Source: CAZGOM01 sp964542875
GTDB lineage: Bacteria > Planctomycetota > Phycisphaerae > Phycisphaerales > Phycisphaeraceae
Assembly (NCBI GenBank): GCA_964542875.1
Contig: CAZIWA010000087.1
Location: 1-23,226 of the forward strand
Length of the DNA: 23,226 nucleotides
Direction of reading: 5' to 3'
The translations under genes and the position numbers were made by a program. This document shows positions 1 through 8,357 of this stretch, one piece after another; within the stretch, counting starts at the first letter, position 1; the number at the start of each line of letters is the position of its first letter. Below the pieces are notes generated by a model. It saw only the letters and a program-made list of their open reading frames with translations, was not told where the DNA came from and searched no databases.

Positions 1-458
1 TCCGCTACTACTTCACCGGCACCACCCGCCGCCACGCCACCCGCTGGGTTGAGCCGCCCGACGGCCCCATGGGGCTCGGCATGGCCTCCATTAAACCTGA
101 CCGCTTCATCGCCCTTGAAGCCGGTGCCAGGCAAGGTGAACTTCTCACCTGGGCCGCATCTCTCCCCGGCCCCAGACTTTTCGTCAACGCTCAAATCGCC
201 CCCCGCGGGTCGCTCGCGCTGGAGCTCCTCGAAAGCGACGGCAAACCCATCCCCGGCTACAGCGCTCAAGACATGCGTCCCCTCTCTGGCGACAGCACCG
301 CCCATGAGTTGGCCTGGTCCGGCCAGGGGAACCCCAACACCTTAAAAGGCAAGGCCGTCCGCTTCCGCATCCTTGCCACCCACGCAAAGCTCTACTCCGT
401 ATTCGGCCATGCGGCCGAAGAAAAACCTGTCTACCACCAGTTCTACGCACCCTATTAA
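1..458 (+). CDS. 3' end of a glycosidase-like or sialidase-like protein (5' truncated by window edge)
   Basis: The frame is open from base 3 and ends at the TAA at 456-458, so only about 151 C-terminal residues are visible. The fragment has the pattern R-Y-Y-F at its start, then GLGMASIKPDRFIALEAG, then a beta-rich stretch with LFVNAQIAPRGSLALELL and DGKPIPGYSAQD, and ends with VRFRILATHAKLYSVFG. This order resembles the C-terminal lectin-like beta-sandwich of large secreted proteins in planctomycetes and related bacteria that often carry a five-bladed propeller or GH32-like N-terminus. That assignment is from memory of the motif pattern. The catalytic part lies outside the window, so the reaction cannot be given. 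It sits 12 bases upstream of the DapA-like gene and reads as the preceding gene of the same operon. ATG codons inside (for example at 69) are internal methionines, because the homologous pattern extends upstream of them. Confidence 0.7.
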   Translation, partial: RYYFTGTTRRHATRWVEPPDGPMGLGMASIKPDRFIALEAGARQGELLTWAASLPGPRLFVNAQIAPRGSLALELLESDGKPIPGYSAQDMRPLSGDSTAHELAWSGQGNPNTLKGKAVRFRILATHAKLYSVFGHAAEEKPVYHQFYAPY

Positions 459-470
459 AAGCCCACCCCC

Positions 471-1457
471 ATGCCCAGAAAACGCCTCTCCAAACCACTC
501 GCCCGCCGCTCCCCACAGGAAATCCGTCAAGGCCTCCTTGGGCCCGTCAACTCCATCCCCACCACCTTCACCCCCAAAGGCGATCTCGACTGGGACGGCA
601 TCGCAGCCATGGTCGAACGCGGCTTCGCCGGTCCCCGTGCGGAAAACACCGTCACCATGCTCACCGCGGGCGACAGCCAGCTCCTCTTCCTCTCCGACGA
701 GGAAGTCGGCCATCTCACGCGCTTCGTCGCCCAGCGTGTCAACGGCCGCGGCATCCTCATCGGCGCCACGGGGCGCTGGTGGGTGCCCAAAGCCGTTCAA
801 TTCGCCCGTGAAGCCCGTGACTGGGGCGTCGACATCCTCATGGCTCTCCCCAATGATCAGGCCGCCCAGGATGCCGTCGGAGTAGAAGGCTTTTACCGTG
901 CCATCGCCGCCGTCATGCCCACCATGATCGTCGGCATTCCTCCCGTTCGCGTCCTGGAACGCCTGCATGATGTTCAAGCCATCTGCGCCTTCAAGGAAGA
1001 CGGCTCCACCGAATACGCCCTTAACGCCGCCACACGCTTTGGCGAGCGTTACGCCATCATCACAGGCGGCGTCCTCTGGAGATACCTCGCCCAGCAGCCT
1101 TACGGCGTCAAGGCATACATGGACTGGCTCGCCCCCCTGGCCCCCTCCCTCAGCGCCCGCTTTTATGCCGCCTCCTCCTCTGGCGATGTCCCCGCCATGG
1201 CCAAGTTCATCCGTGACGTGGAAATGCCCTTCCAGGACCTGGCCGGCAATGAATTTTTCGGCGGCTTATCCAGCACAGGCGTCTCCTCTTTCACCGGCGG
1301 CTGGCAAGGCCTGTGGCGCGCCGCCCTTGAGGTGAATGGCATCGCCAAACGCTACCGCCGCGCTCCGCTCCCCGCCGCTTCAGACCAGGAACTCGCCGCC
1401 CTTCGCCACGCCATGGCCCAGTTGAACATGCTTGAAGACCAAACCACCCACCCTTGA
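471..1457 (+). CDS. Dihydrodipicolinate synthase/N-acetylneuraminate lyase (DapA/NAL) family protein
   Basis: The product is 328 residues, near the usual 290-330 of class I Schiff-base aldolases in the DapA/NAL superfamily. The family pattern is visible: GPVNSIPTTFTPKGDLDWDGI at the N-terminus, LSDEEV near residue 75, GILIGATG near 94-101, and FKED with Lys175 at the expected Schiff-base position. Two things are odd. The tyrosine normally found in the YNxP segment is absent: the segment at 151-158 reads TMIVGIPP. The usual GTTGE-like loop reads MLTAGDS. The substrate may therefore differ from pyruvate-plus-semialdehyde chemistry. Plausible roles are cleavage of a 2-keto-3-deoxy sugar acid or a non-aldolase reaction. 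It is unlikely to be the housekeeping lysine-biosynthesis DapA, given its place among glycan genes. The ATG at 471 has a C-rich leader and no evident Shine-Dalgarno sequence. Confidence 0.82.
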   Translation: MPRKRLSKPLARRSPQEIRQGLLGPVNSIPTTFTPKGDLDWDGIAAMVERGFAGPRAENTVTMLTAGDSQLLFLSDEEVGHLTRFVAQRVNGRGILIGATGRWWVPKAVQFAREARDWGVDILMALPNDQAAQDAVGVEGFYRAIAAVMPTMIVGIPPVRVLERLHDVQAICAFKEDGSTEYALNAATRFGERYAIITGGVLWRYLAQQPYGVKAYMDWLAPLAPSLSARFYAASSSGDVPAMAKFIRDVEMPFQDLAGNEFFGGLSSTGVSSFTGGWQGLWRAALEVNGIAKRYRRAPLPAASDQELAALRHAMAQLNMLEDQTTHP

Positions 1458-1467
1458 GCACCCAATC

Positions 1468-4008
1468 ATGACCCTGCAGTTACGCCCCTACCGCCGCCAA
1501 TTAATCGCCCGTCGAGTCCCGCGTCTCAACCTGGCTGCCGCGCTCGAATCCCTTGACCATCAACACCTGAGCACCGGCGACTTCGTCCATACCCACACCC
1601 CCATTCCCGCCTCGGAAACCACCCGCATCGCCGCCCTCACCGACGGCAAGCGCCTGCTGATTGCCATTCTCGTTTCCCATATCTGGGCAACTTACGAAAA
1701 AAATGACCGCCTCAAGGTCTTCTTCGATCCCTACAACGACGCCCTCGGCTTCATCAACATCGATATTCCTGTCGCCGGGGAACCCCACAACATTCTCCAC
1801 CACCTCCCTTACCCTCAGGCCCGCTCAACGCGCTTCAAGCTCCCCCGGCCCATCAAAAAAGAATGGCACGACCGCTTCTCCTGCGCCCTTTACTCCAACA
1901 GCGTGCCCAGTGGCTCGGAGCGCATTTTGCTTCTCACTTTCAATGCCCAGGACATCTTCCGCGCCGGTCTCGTCTGCGGCTTCAATGTCGCCCGCACCCG
2001 TGGCCGCACCGGAGAGGAATCCTCTTGGAACCTCGCCACCGGCAACCGCTTTTTCGACGCCGCCACTTTCGGCGCCCTTCACCTCACCCCGCCCGACATC
2101 ACCGCCGATCTCACCTGCCAAACCACCGGCAGGCAATTCGTTTTCTCCCTCTCCCAGCCCACCACGCATCCCCTCACGCTCGAGTTGGCCGACCCGCTCG
2201 ACAACCGCATCACGCTCAAGCCCACTGCTCATAACCATTGGTCCCTCGACGCTGCATCCCTTCGTCACGCAGGTTGTCACCGCATCTACCTTTCTCATCC
2301 ACATCTGCGCATCGCACCCAGCGCCTGGTCCTTCACCTGGTCTCCTCCGCGCGCCAAACCCGCCTCCTTCACCGTCGGCATGTACCACGACTGCCCTGAC
2401 GATCTCGCCCGCGTCACCCCCTACACCCCCCAAAACCTGCACGCCTTGCTCGCTCAGCAAAAAAGCTGGGGCATCCGCCGTTTCCACTGGATCGACTACG
2501 CAGGCCCCGAGCATGCCGAGCTTTTCTGGCGCAATCTCTCCGACTACGCCATCGTCACCAAAAGTTACGACAATTGCGGCGACCTCCTCGCCAGCGCTGC
2601 CGCCACCTGCCGCGACTTGAAAATTCCAATCTACGGCACGCTGAAACCATTCGAAGGCTGGCGCAGCACCATCTCTCACGCCCCAAACCCGCAGGATGCC
2701 CTCATGACTGCGGCCGACGGCTCGGTCTTCTGCTGCCTCCTCCCCACCGTTCCCGCAAACCAGGCCTCTGCCGTCCGTGCCAACCCCGCCTGGCTTACGC
2801 CTCCTGCCCTCCCTGTCCAATCCCTGCGTCTTGTCAGCGAATCTCTGATCCCTGCCCTCAAACCTTCTGACCTCACCCTCCTGGTCAGCCATGACAACAA
2901 AACCTGGCGTCGTTATTCCGGCCCTCTCAAGCTCCGCGTCGCCAGGGAATCGCACCCGCACGCGCGCTGGTCCCCCGCCGGGCCTCTTCCCGATTCAGGT
3001 AAACGCACCTGCTGGGTAATCCACCTCGAAGGCCTTCGCCTCAGGCACAAATTCCTCGCCATCTCCTGGCAGCGGGAAGACCTTCGCCTCACCGGCCGCG
3101 CCTTCGCCCTTGCACAGGCCACCGACGCGAACACCCGTCCCGTCAACCTCACCCTCGCCCGTCATGGCTCCGTCAAGGACGGCTTTAACTTCTACACCCC
3201 GCGCCGCGCCTGGAACAACCACTCCGAACCCATCATCGATTGGCTGGATATCGGCCCCGGCGCCCTGGGCCTCATGCTCGCTCCGCTCGACTGCCTCCCC
3301 GCCATCCTCGAACCTGCCGACCCTCAAACCCACCAGGCCTGGCTCACCGACATCCAATCCCACATCGACCGCGGCGTCACCGGTGTCGATCTCCGCTTCC
3401 TCTGCCACCATGTCGACTTCCAGGATTGGGGCGCCATCGCCTTCCACCCCGCCGTTGTGGATGCCTTCCGCAGCGCCTTCCACCGCGATCCTGACCCCAC
3501 CGAGGAAGACCTTCATCAGGTCCGCCTTATCCGCGGCCAGGGCATCACCTGCTTCATGCGCAAGGCCCGCGACCTCACCCGGAAACACAACATAAAACTC
3601 GCCATCCACCTCGAAGCCGGGATGGATGTCCCCCCGCATCTCCACACCCGCAACCAGATCCACATGGACTGGCGCGCCTGGCTCCAGGAAAACCTCGTCG
3701 ACGAGGTCATGCTCAAGTATTTCAGCAGCCAACATCCCTTCGTGCATGAACAGGTTCTTCCTCTGGCCCGGCGCCAGGGCATCCCTGTCCACGTCTGCGA
3801 CCTCATCAACTCCATCTTCGGCCCCGCTGGTGTCGAGCGTGCCCGCCGGCTGGCATGCGAAGCCCGCGCCGCCGGCCTCTCCGGCCTCTCCTTTTATGAA
3901 ACCGCTGGCTACCAATTCCTCAACCACCATCACCAGCCCACCCCCGTCGGCCACTCTCACTTGGCCATTGCAGCCGCAGCCGCGGCTGCCAAGGAAATCC
4001 TTCCATGA
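1468..4008 (+). CDS. Glycoside-hydrolase-like TIM-barrel protein with N-terminal CBM9-like domain
   Basis: The frame is also open from a TTG at 1432, but the ATG at 1468, 10 bases after the previous stop, is the more likely start and gives 846 residues. Residues about 60-205 look like a family 9 carbohydrate-binding-type sandwich: HIWATYEKNDRLKVFFDPYND, then a closing SSWNLATGNRFF followed by FGALHL. A barrel begins near 303 (GMYHDCPDD, KSWGIRRFHWIDY), is interrupted by a long insertion, and resumes near 590 with WLDIGPGALGLMLAPLD, GVTGVDLRFLCHHVDF, IKLAIHLEAGMD and DEVMLKYFSS. The second half resembles GHL10/DUF4838-like glycosyl-hydrolase barrels. Catalytic acids cannot be assigned with certainty; Asp and Glu in VDLRF, HLEAG and FYETAG are candidates. 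No signal peptide is seen, so it may act in the cytoplasm on imported oligosaccharides. The stop TGA overlaps the next start (ATGA), suggesting translational coupling. Confidence 0.72.
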   Translation: MTLQLRPYRRQLIARRVPRLNLAAALESLDHQHLSTGDFVHTHTPIPASETTRIAALTDGKRLLIAILVSHIWATYEKNDRLKVFFDPYNDALGFINIDIPVAGEPHNILHHLPYPQARSTRFKLPRPIKKEWHDRFSCALYSNSVPSGSERILLLTFNAQDIFRAGLVCGFNVARTRGRTGEESSWNLATGNRFFDAATFGALHLTPPDITADLTCQTTGRQFVFSLSQPTTHPLTLELADPLDNRITLKPTAHNHWSLDAASLRHAGCHRIYLSHPHLRIAPSAWSFTWSPPRAKPASFTVGMYHDCPDDLARVTPYTPQNLHALLAQQKSWGIRRFHWIDYAGPEHAELFWRNLSDYAIVTKSYDNCGDLLASAAATCRDLKIPIYGTLKPFEGWRSTISHAPNPQDALMTAADGSVFCCLLPTVPANQASAVRANPAWLTPPALPVQSLRLVSESLIPALKPSDLTLLVSHDNKTWRRYSGPLKLRVARESHPHARWSPAGPLPDSGKRTCWVIHLEGLRLRHKFLAISWQREDLRLTGRAFALAQATDANTRPVNLTLARHGSVKDGFNFYTPRRAWNNHSEPIIDWLDIGPGALGLMLAPLDCLPAILEPADPQTHQAWLTDIQSHIDRGVTGVDLRFLCHHVDFQDWGAIAFHPAVVDAFRSAFHRDPDPTEEDLHQVRLIRGQGITCFMRKARDLTRKHNIKLAIHLEAGMDVPPHLHTRNQIHMDWRAWLQENLVDEVMLKYFSSQHPFVHEQVLPLARRQGIPVHVCDLINSIFGPAGVERARRLACEARAAGLSGLSFYETAGYQFLNHHHQPTPVGHSHLAIAAAAAAAKEILP

Positions 4009-7000
4009 AAAAACTCCTCGCTTCCCTGCTCGTCCTCTGTCTCCCCGCCCTTGCATCCGCCGCCGACGCGCCGCGCCCCATCTGGACCAAGGTCGAAGTT
4101 GAAAACTTCCAGGCGGCCCCTGGCACTTACAAAATCCCCATCAATCTCAGTGAGCCCGCCGGCATTGCCCGTCGAAACGAAGCTCTTCGCTTTGGCGTCC
4201 CCATCCCTCGTGGCGTCTTAAAAGACCTCGCGTCACTGCGCCTGGAAGATGAAACCGGCGCCCCTCGCCCCATCCAGGCCGAAACCGCCGCCTACTGGCC
4301 CGATGGCTCCATCAAATGGGTCGTTCTTGATACCCAGCTCGATTCCCTCCCTGCCTCCGCCAAGCGCCGCTGGAGCCTCTCCTTTGGCGCAGGCGTCAAA
4401 CCCGTTGCACAAAAGCCCGGCGTTCAGGTCAAGGAGGATGACGACACCATCACCATTGACACCAGCAAGCTCAAAGCCATCTTGCTCAAAAACAAAAACG
4501 TCTTCATCCAGGAAGCCTGGCTCGACCGCAATGCCAACGGCAAATACGAAGACTCCGAACGCATCGTCGCCCCCATCGCCCGCGGCGAGCTGCGCGGCTT
4601 ATTCGTCGACCTCTACAACCCCAAAAAAGAAGCCGCCGTCATCTCCGAGCAGCAGGCCCCCTCCTCCGGCCGCGGCCCTTACTGGGCCGCGCTTGATCCC
4701 GCCCCATCGGAAGTCAAAGTCGAGGCCGCCGGGCCCGTCTGCGCCGAAATCTGCATCAAAGGCTGGCACCGTGCCCAGTTCGGCCGCGACGCCTGGACCT
4801 TCGTCGCCCCCGCCTCCTTTCAATACGTCCTGCGCATGCGCTTCTACGCCAACAGCAGCACCGTCCGCGTCTACCACACCTTCATCAACACCGAAGACCC
4901 CGTCGACGTCCGCGTCAAATCCATCGGCATCAAGCTCCCCGTCTCCCTCTCCGGCCCCCTGCGGCACTCCTTCGGATCAGACCCCGTCCTCCAGGCCGAT
5001 GCTGACCAAACCACCGGCCACTACCTCGTTCAGGACAACTGGAACAATTTCACACTCGAAAAATCCGGCCCCATGCCCGCCCTCCAGCCCGTTGCCGGCG
5101 GCGACCCCGCCCCCCTCCTGGGCAACTACCAAGGCGGCGTCATCCTCAAGCAGGGCCAAGCCGCCCAAGGCTGGTCCGACGTCTCCAGCAGCGACGCCGG
5201 CCTCACGCTTATTTTTCGCGATATGCAGAAGCTCTTTCCCAAGGAACTCGGCTTTGAAGGCCCCGTCACCTACGCCTACGCCTGGCCCGCCCACAAACGC
5301 CCCACCCAATACGACTACTTCCCCGGCGGCAACAAGCCCTACATGGACCTGCGCCAGCCCACCCAGATCATGGCCCCCCAGCTCCAGCGCTTTAAAGATC
5401 AATACCCCGCGCTCTATCAGCAATATGTCGTCGGCCAGGACTCCGACTGGGAGCGTTACCAGATGGTCCCTGACCGCTGCAACGCCATCGGCGTCTCCAA
5501 AACCCACGAGATCATCTATGACTTCCACGCCGGCCCTGTCGATCCTGTCCGCGCCGCCGCGCTCTCCCAGGCCGTCAGCGCACCCATCCAGCCGTACGTC
5601 ACCCCCCAGTGGTACTGCTGGGCCACCGAAGCCTTGGGCCGCATGCAACCTTACGACCCCGTGAATTTCCCTCTTCTTGAAACCCAGTTCCAGCAGTTCT
5701 CCGACTGGCTCTACAAGCATCAGAACCAGTGGTCTCACTTCTGGGGCATCTTCGATTACGGCAGCTTCCAGACCGCCTACCAGCCCGGTAAAACCGGCTT
5801 CGCCAAGGGCTATCCCGACGACTCGGAATTTGGTCCCTGGGGCAAATACCTCGGCCGCTTCGGCTGGCTCAACGCCGAGTACAACAACGACTACGACATC
5901 TGGCTCCAGTACTTCCGCACCGGCCGCTACCAGGACTTCCAGCTCGCCCGGGCTTATTCCGCCCAGCACATGGATGTCGACACCTGCCACTACCACCCCA
6001 ACCCCGAATGGGTCGGCGCCCAGCACCGGCACAGCATCCTCCACTGGTCCGACTGGCTTGTCGACCAGCAAACCTACAACGACGGCATGGCCGCCCTCTA
6101 CTTCGCCACCGGCGACCGGCGCGCCCGCGACACCACGCTCCTGGTCGGCCAGTTCAGCATGTTCCCCCGCATCGCCGACCGATACTTCCTGGAAATCGAA
6201 GGCTCCTACAGCACCATCAAATACCAGGAGCACCGCGGCACTTGGTGCCGCATCGCCAACATCTCCCGGATGTACGAAATCACCGCCGATCCCAAAGTCA
6301 AGCGCTATCTCGCCAACTACGCCAAAGCCGTTCAGGACAACCTGGAACCCACCGGCGGCCCGCGCGACACCAACGGCAGCACCGATTATGTCGGCATCGC
6401 TTTTCCTCGCTGGTACGAGGCAACTCAGGACCCAGCCGTCAAGAAAATCATCGTCGACACCGGCTTCACCCTCCTGGCCCCCGGCGTCCTCGGCACCTTC
6501 GGCCCTTACACCGCGCTTCGTTACCAGCTCACCGGAGATGATGGCCCCCTGGCCGTCGCCGGTCTCAGCACGGCCCAGCGCATCGGCTATAACGATGCGG
6601 AGGTCGAAAATCTCCGCGCACGCCAGGTCAAGCCCGATACCTTCACCAGCGCGCGCACCACTCCCTTTCTGGGTGATGCCCACCTCATGTCCGCCGTCTA
6701 CGATGCGCGTTACACCGAGCCCGCCGTCTCTGCCGACCGCCTCGCTCCCAAGCCCAGGCCCGATGGCTCCTTGTACAAAATGGTCGATCTCACCGCTCAA
6801 ATGACCGACGACGCCTTCGGCGACATGAGCACAGGCCATCCCCTCCCCTGGCCGCAAAAACCCCAATCACCCAACCTTCGCCAAACCCTCTCCAAGCCCG
6901 GCGCCAGGGTCTTCTTCAAAGGCTCCGGCACCTCCGGTCTCGCCGACGACCAGAACATCGCCAACATCCTCGCTCCCGGCCAGGTTCCCTGGACCAACTG

Positions 7001-8351
7001 GTCCATCTATCCCTTCTATGAATTCGAATACCCCATGACGCGTCAGAATGCGCCTCCGCCGTCGGCTCTGATGTGGGACGACGTCCCCTTCTCCATCGCC
7101 GACTCTCGTCAGAATGCAGGCAAGAGCATGATCGGCGTCAAAGCCGGCCAAAGCGTGAAAATACCTCTCAACCTCAAAGCCCGCCGCCTCTACTTCCTTG
7201 GCCACGTATTCGCCCTGCGTTACACCCAGGCCCTTACCGTCCCTCCCCTCAACGTCCTCCTCTCCCGCGCCCCGCTGGGTGCTTACAAAGTCAATTACGC
7301 CGACGGAACCTCCACCACCGTCCCCATCGTCAACCGCCTCAACGCCGCCCCTTGGATCTACGGCGTCCCTTCAGAGCAAGCCCCCTTCGTCTACGGTTCA
7401 AAAGGCAACATCTCCAACGTCTGGCCCGGCCAAGGCGGCGTCTGCGCCTTTGAACTCGATGTTGAACCCAAACCCATCGCCTCCATCGAGTTCACCGGTT
7501 CAGACCCCAACAAAGAACTCATGCTCTACGCCCTCACCGCCCTCATCGATACCGACTCTCCCGCTTCCACTCCACTCACCTTCACCTTCCAGGAACAGCC
7601 CGCCAAGACCGCCTCCTCCGAAGCCATTGGCATCACCCAGACCGCCGGGCCTGCCCAGTCCGGCTGGGTTGATCCCGCCGGCCTCAAGCCAAACGCCGGG
7701 GGCGTCGCCCTCCCGGTTGACGGTGTCCTGCGCACCCTGCGCCTCTTTGTTCCCAAAGACGGCTGGTATCTCTGCCGTGCCGACTGGCGCATGCAAAGCC
7801 TCGTCGCCGGTGCCATCGTCAACGGCCGCTACAGCCACAACGCCAATGCCTTCTTCGCCCAATCCAAAAACGGCATCATCGACATCGCCTTCCATCTCCG
7901 TAAATCCGAGCCCTACAACAACTCCGCCCCACTCTCCACCCTAATCTCCCTCCAGCTCACTCTCCTTCCCCAGCCCCCACCCATGATCCCTCTGGAAGTG
8001 AACCTTGATAAATCCCTCAAGTTCGGCTGGGATTCTTCCGAGCCCTTCCTGCTCCAGGCCGGGTGCCTCAGTGATGCCACTCTCCGCATCGACGCGCCGC
8101 CCGGCAAATACAAAGTCACCATCGCTTTCACCCACCCTTTCGGCCCCAGCAATCAGACCCTTCTGAACATCACCCCCAGTTCCGGCAAAGCCGTTACCGG
8201 CTGCGTTGTCCTGGAAGACAAGCCCACCGCCCTTGAAGCCACCGCCACAAACGACGGCCTCAAAATCCGCATTGCCGTCAACGCCGCCGCCTCTCAGGGC
8301 CGCCTCCAGGCCTGGGCCTTAAGCAGCCTCATCCTTGAACGTATCGAGTAA
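4005..8351 (+). CDS. Secreted PL26/PcRGLX-like protein (exo-rhamnogalacturonan lyase family)
   Basis: The product is 1448 residues. An N-terminal signal peptide is clear: MKKLLASLLVLCLPALASA, with likely cleavage after ASA; the Cys at 12 does not sit in a good lipobox. Residues about 38-126 match the N-terminal RIFT-barrel domain of PcRGLX/YetA-like proteins: GIARRNEALRFGVPIPRGVL, then AYWPDGSIKWVVLD. The central toroid region contains FDYGSF near 582, WLNAEYNNDYDIWLQYFRTG near 618 and QHMDVDTCHYHP near 653, typical of this family's catalytic core. PL26 enzymes remove unsaturated galacturonosyl-rhamnose units from rhamnogalacturonan I by beta-elimination. The protein is longer than typical members. 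Roughly residues 1010-1448 add beta-rich modules, including LKFGWDSSEPFLLQ and IDAPPGKYKVTIAF, which resemble carbohydrate-binding or malectin-like sandwiches. Its ATG overlaps the previous stop by ATGA. The family call is firm; the exact substrate is inferred. Confidence 0.8.
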   Translation: MKKLLASLLVLCLPALASAADAPRPIWTKVEVENFQAAPGTYKIPINLSEPAGIARRNEALRFGVPIPRGVLKDLASLRLEDETGAPRPIQAETAAYWPDGSIKWVVLDTQLDSLPASAKRRWSLSFGAGVKPVAQKPGVQVKEDDDTITIDTSKLKAILLKNKNVFIQEAWLDRNANGKYEDSERIVAPIARGELRGLFVDLYNPKKEAAVISEQQAPSSGRGPYWAALDPAPSEVKVEAAGPVCAEICIKGWHRAQFGRDAWTFVAPASFQYVLRMRFYANSSTVRVYHTFINTEDPVDVRVKSIGIKLPVSLSGPLRHSFGSDPVLQADADQTTGHYLVQDNWNNFTLEKSGPMPALQPVAGGDPAPLLGNYQGGVILKQGQAAQGWSDVSSSDAGLTLIFRDMQKLFPKELGFEGPVTYAYAWPAHKRPTQYDYFPGGNKPYMDLRQPTQIMAPQLQRFKDQYPALYQQYVVGQDSDWERYQMVPDRCNAIGVSKTHEIIYDFHAGPVDPVRAAALSQAVSAPIQPYVTPQWYCWATEALGRMQPYDPVNFPLLETQFQQFSDWLYKHQNQWSHFWGIFDYGSFQTAYQPGKTGFAKGYPDDSEFGPWGKYLGRFGWLNAEYNNDYDIWLQYFRTGRYQDFQLARAYSAQHMDVDTCHYHPNPEWVGAQHRHSILHWSDWLVDQQTYNDGMAALYFATGDRRARDTTLLVGQFSMFPRIADRYFLEIEGSYSTIKYQEHRGTWCRIANISRMYEITADPKVKRYLANYAKAVQDNLEPTGGPRDTNGSTDYVGIAFPRWYEATQDPAVKKIIVDTGFTLLAPGVLGTFGPYTALRYQLTGDDGPLAVAGLSTAQRIGYNDAEVENLRARQVKPDTFTSARTTPFLGDAHLMSAVYDARYTEPAVSADRLAPKPRPDGSLYKMVDLTAQMTDDAFGDMSTGHPLPWPQKPQSPNLRQTLSKPGARVFFKGSGTSGLADDQNIANILAPGQVPWTNWSIYPFYEFEYPMTRQNAPPPSALMWDDVPFSIADSRQNAGKSMIGVKAGQSVKIPLNLKARRLYFLGHVFALRYTQALTVPPLNVLLSRAPLGAYKVNYADGTSTTVPIVNRLNAAPWIYGVPSEQAPFVYGSKGNISNVWPGQGGVCAFELDVEPKPIASIEFTGSDPNKELMLYALTALIDTDSPASTPLTFTFQEQPAKTASSEAIGITQTAGPAQSGWVDPAGLKPNAGGVALPVDGVLRTLRLFVPKDGWYLCRADWRMQSLVAGAIVNGRYSHNANAFFAQSKNGIIDIAFHLRKSEPYNNSAPLSTLISLQLTLLPQPPPMIPLEVNLDKSLKFGWDSSEPFLLQAGCLSDATLRIDAPPGKYKVTIAFTHPFGPSNQTLLNITPSSGKAVTGCVVLEDKPTALEATATNDGLKIRIAVNAAASQGRLQAWALSSLILERIE

Positions 8352-8357
8352 CACCCC

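Noticed and set aside
342..977. Minus-strand frame of 211 codons opposite the DapA-like gene
   Set aside because: It mirrors a gene with clear family motifs, and its Gly/Asp/Glu-rich composition is typical of an antisense shadow in GC-rich DNA.
4977..6866. Minus-strand frame of 629 codons
   Set aside because: It lies wholly antisense to the PL26-like gene; its Val/Gly/Ala/Glu-rich text has no domain, and C-ending codons on the sense strand keep it open.
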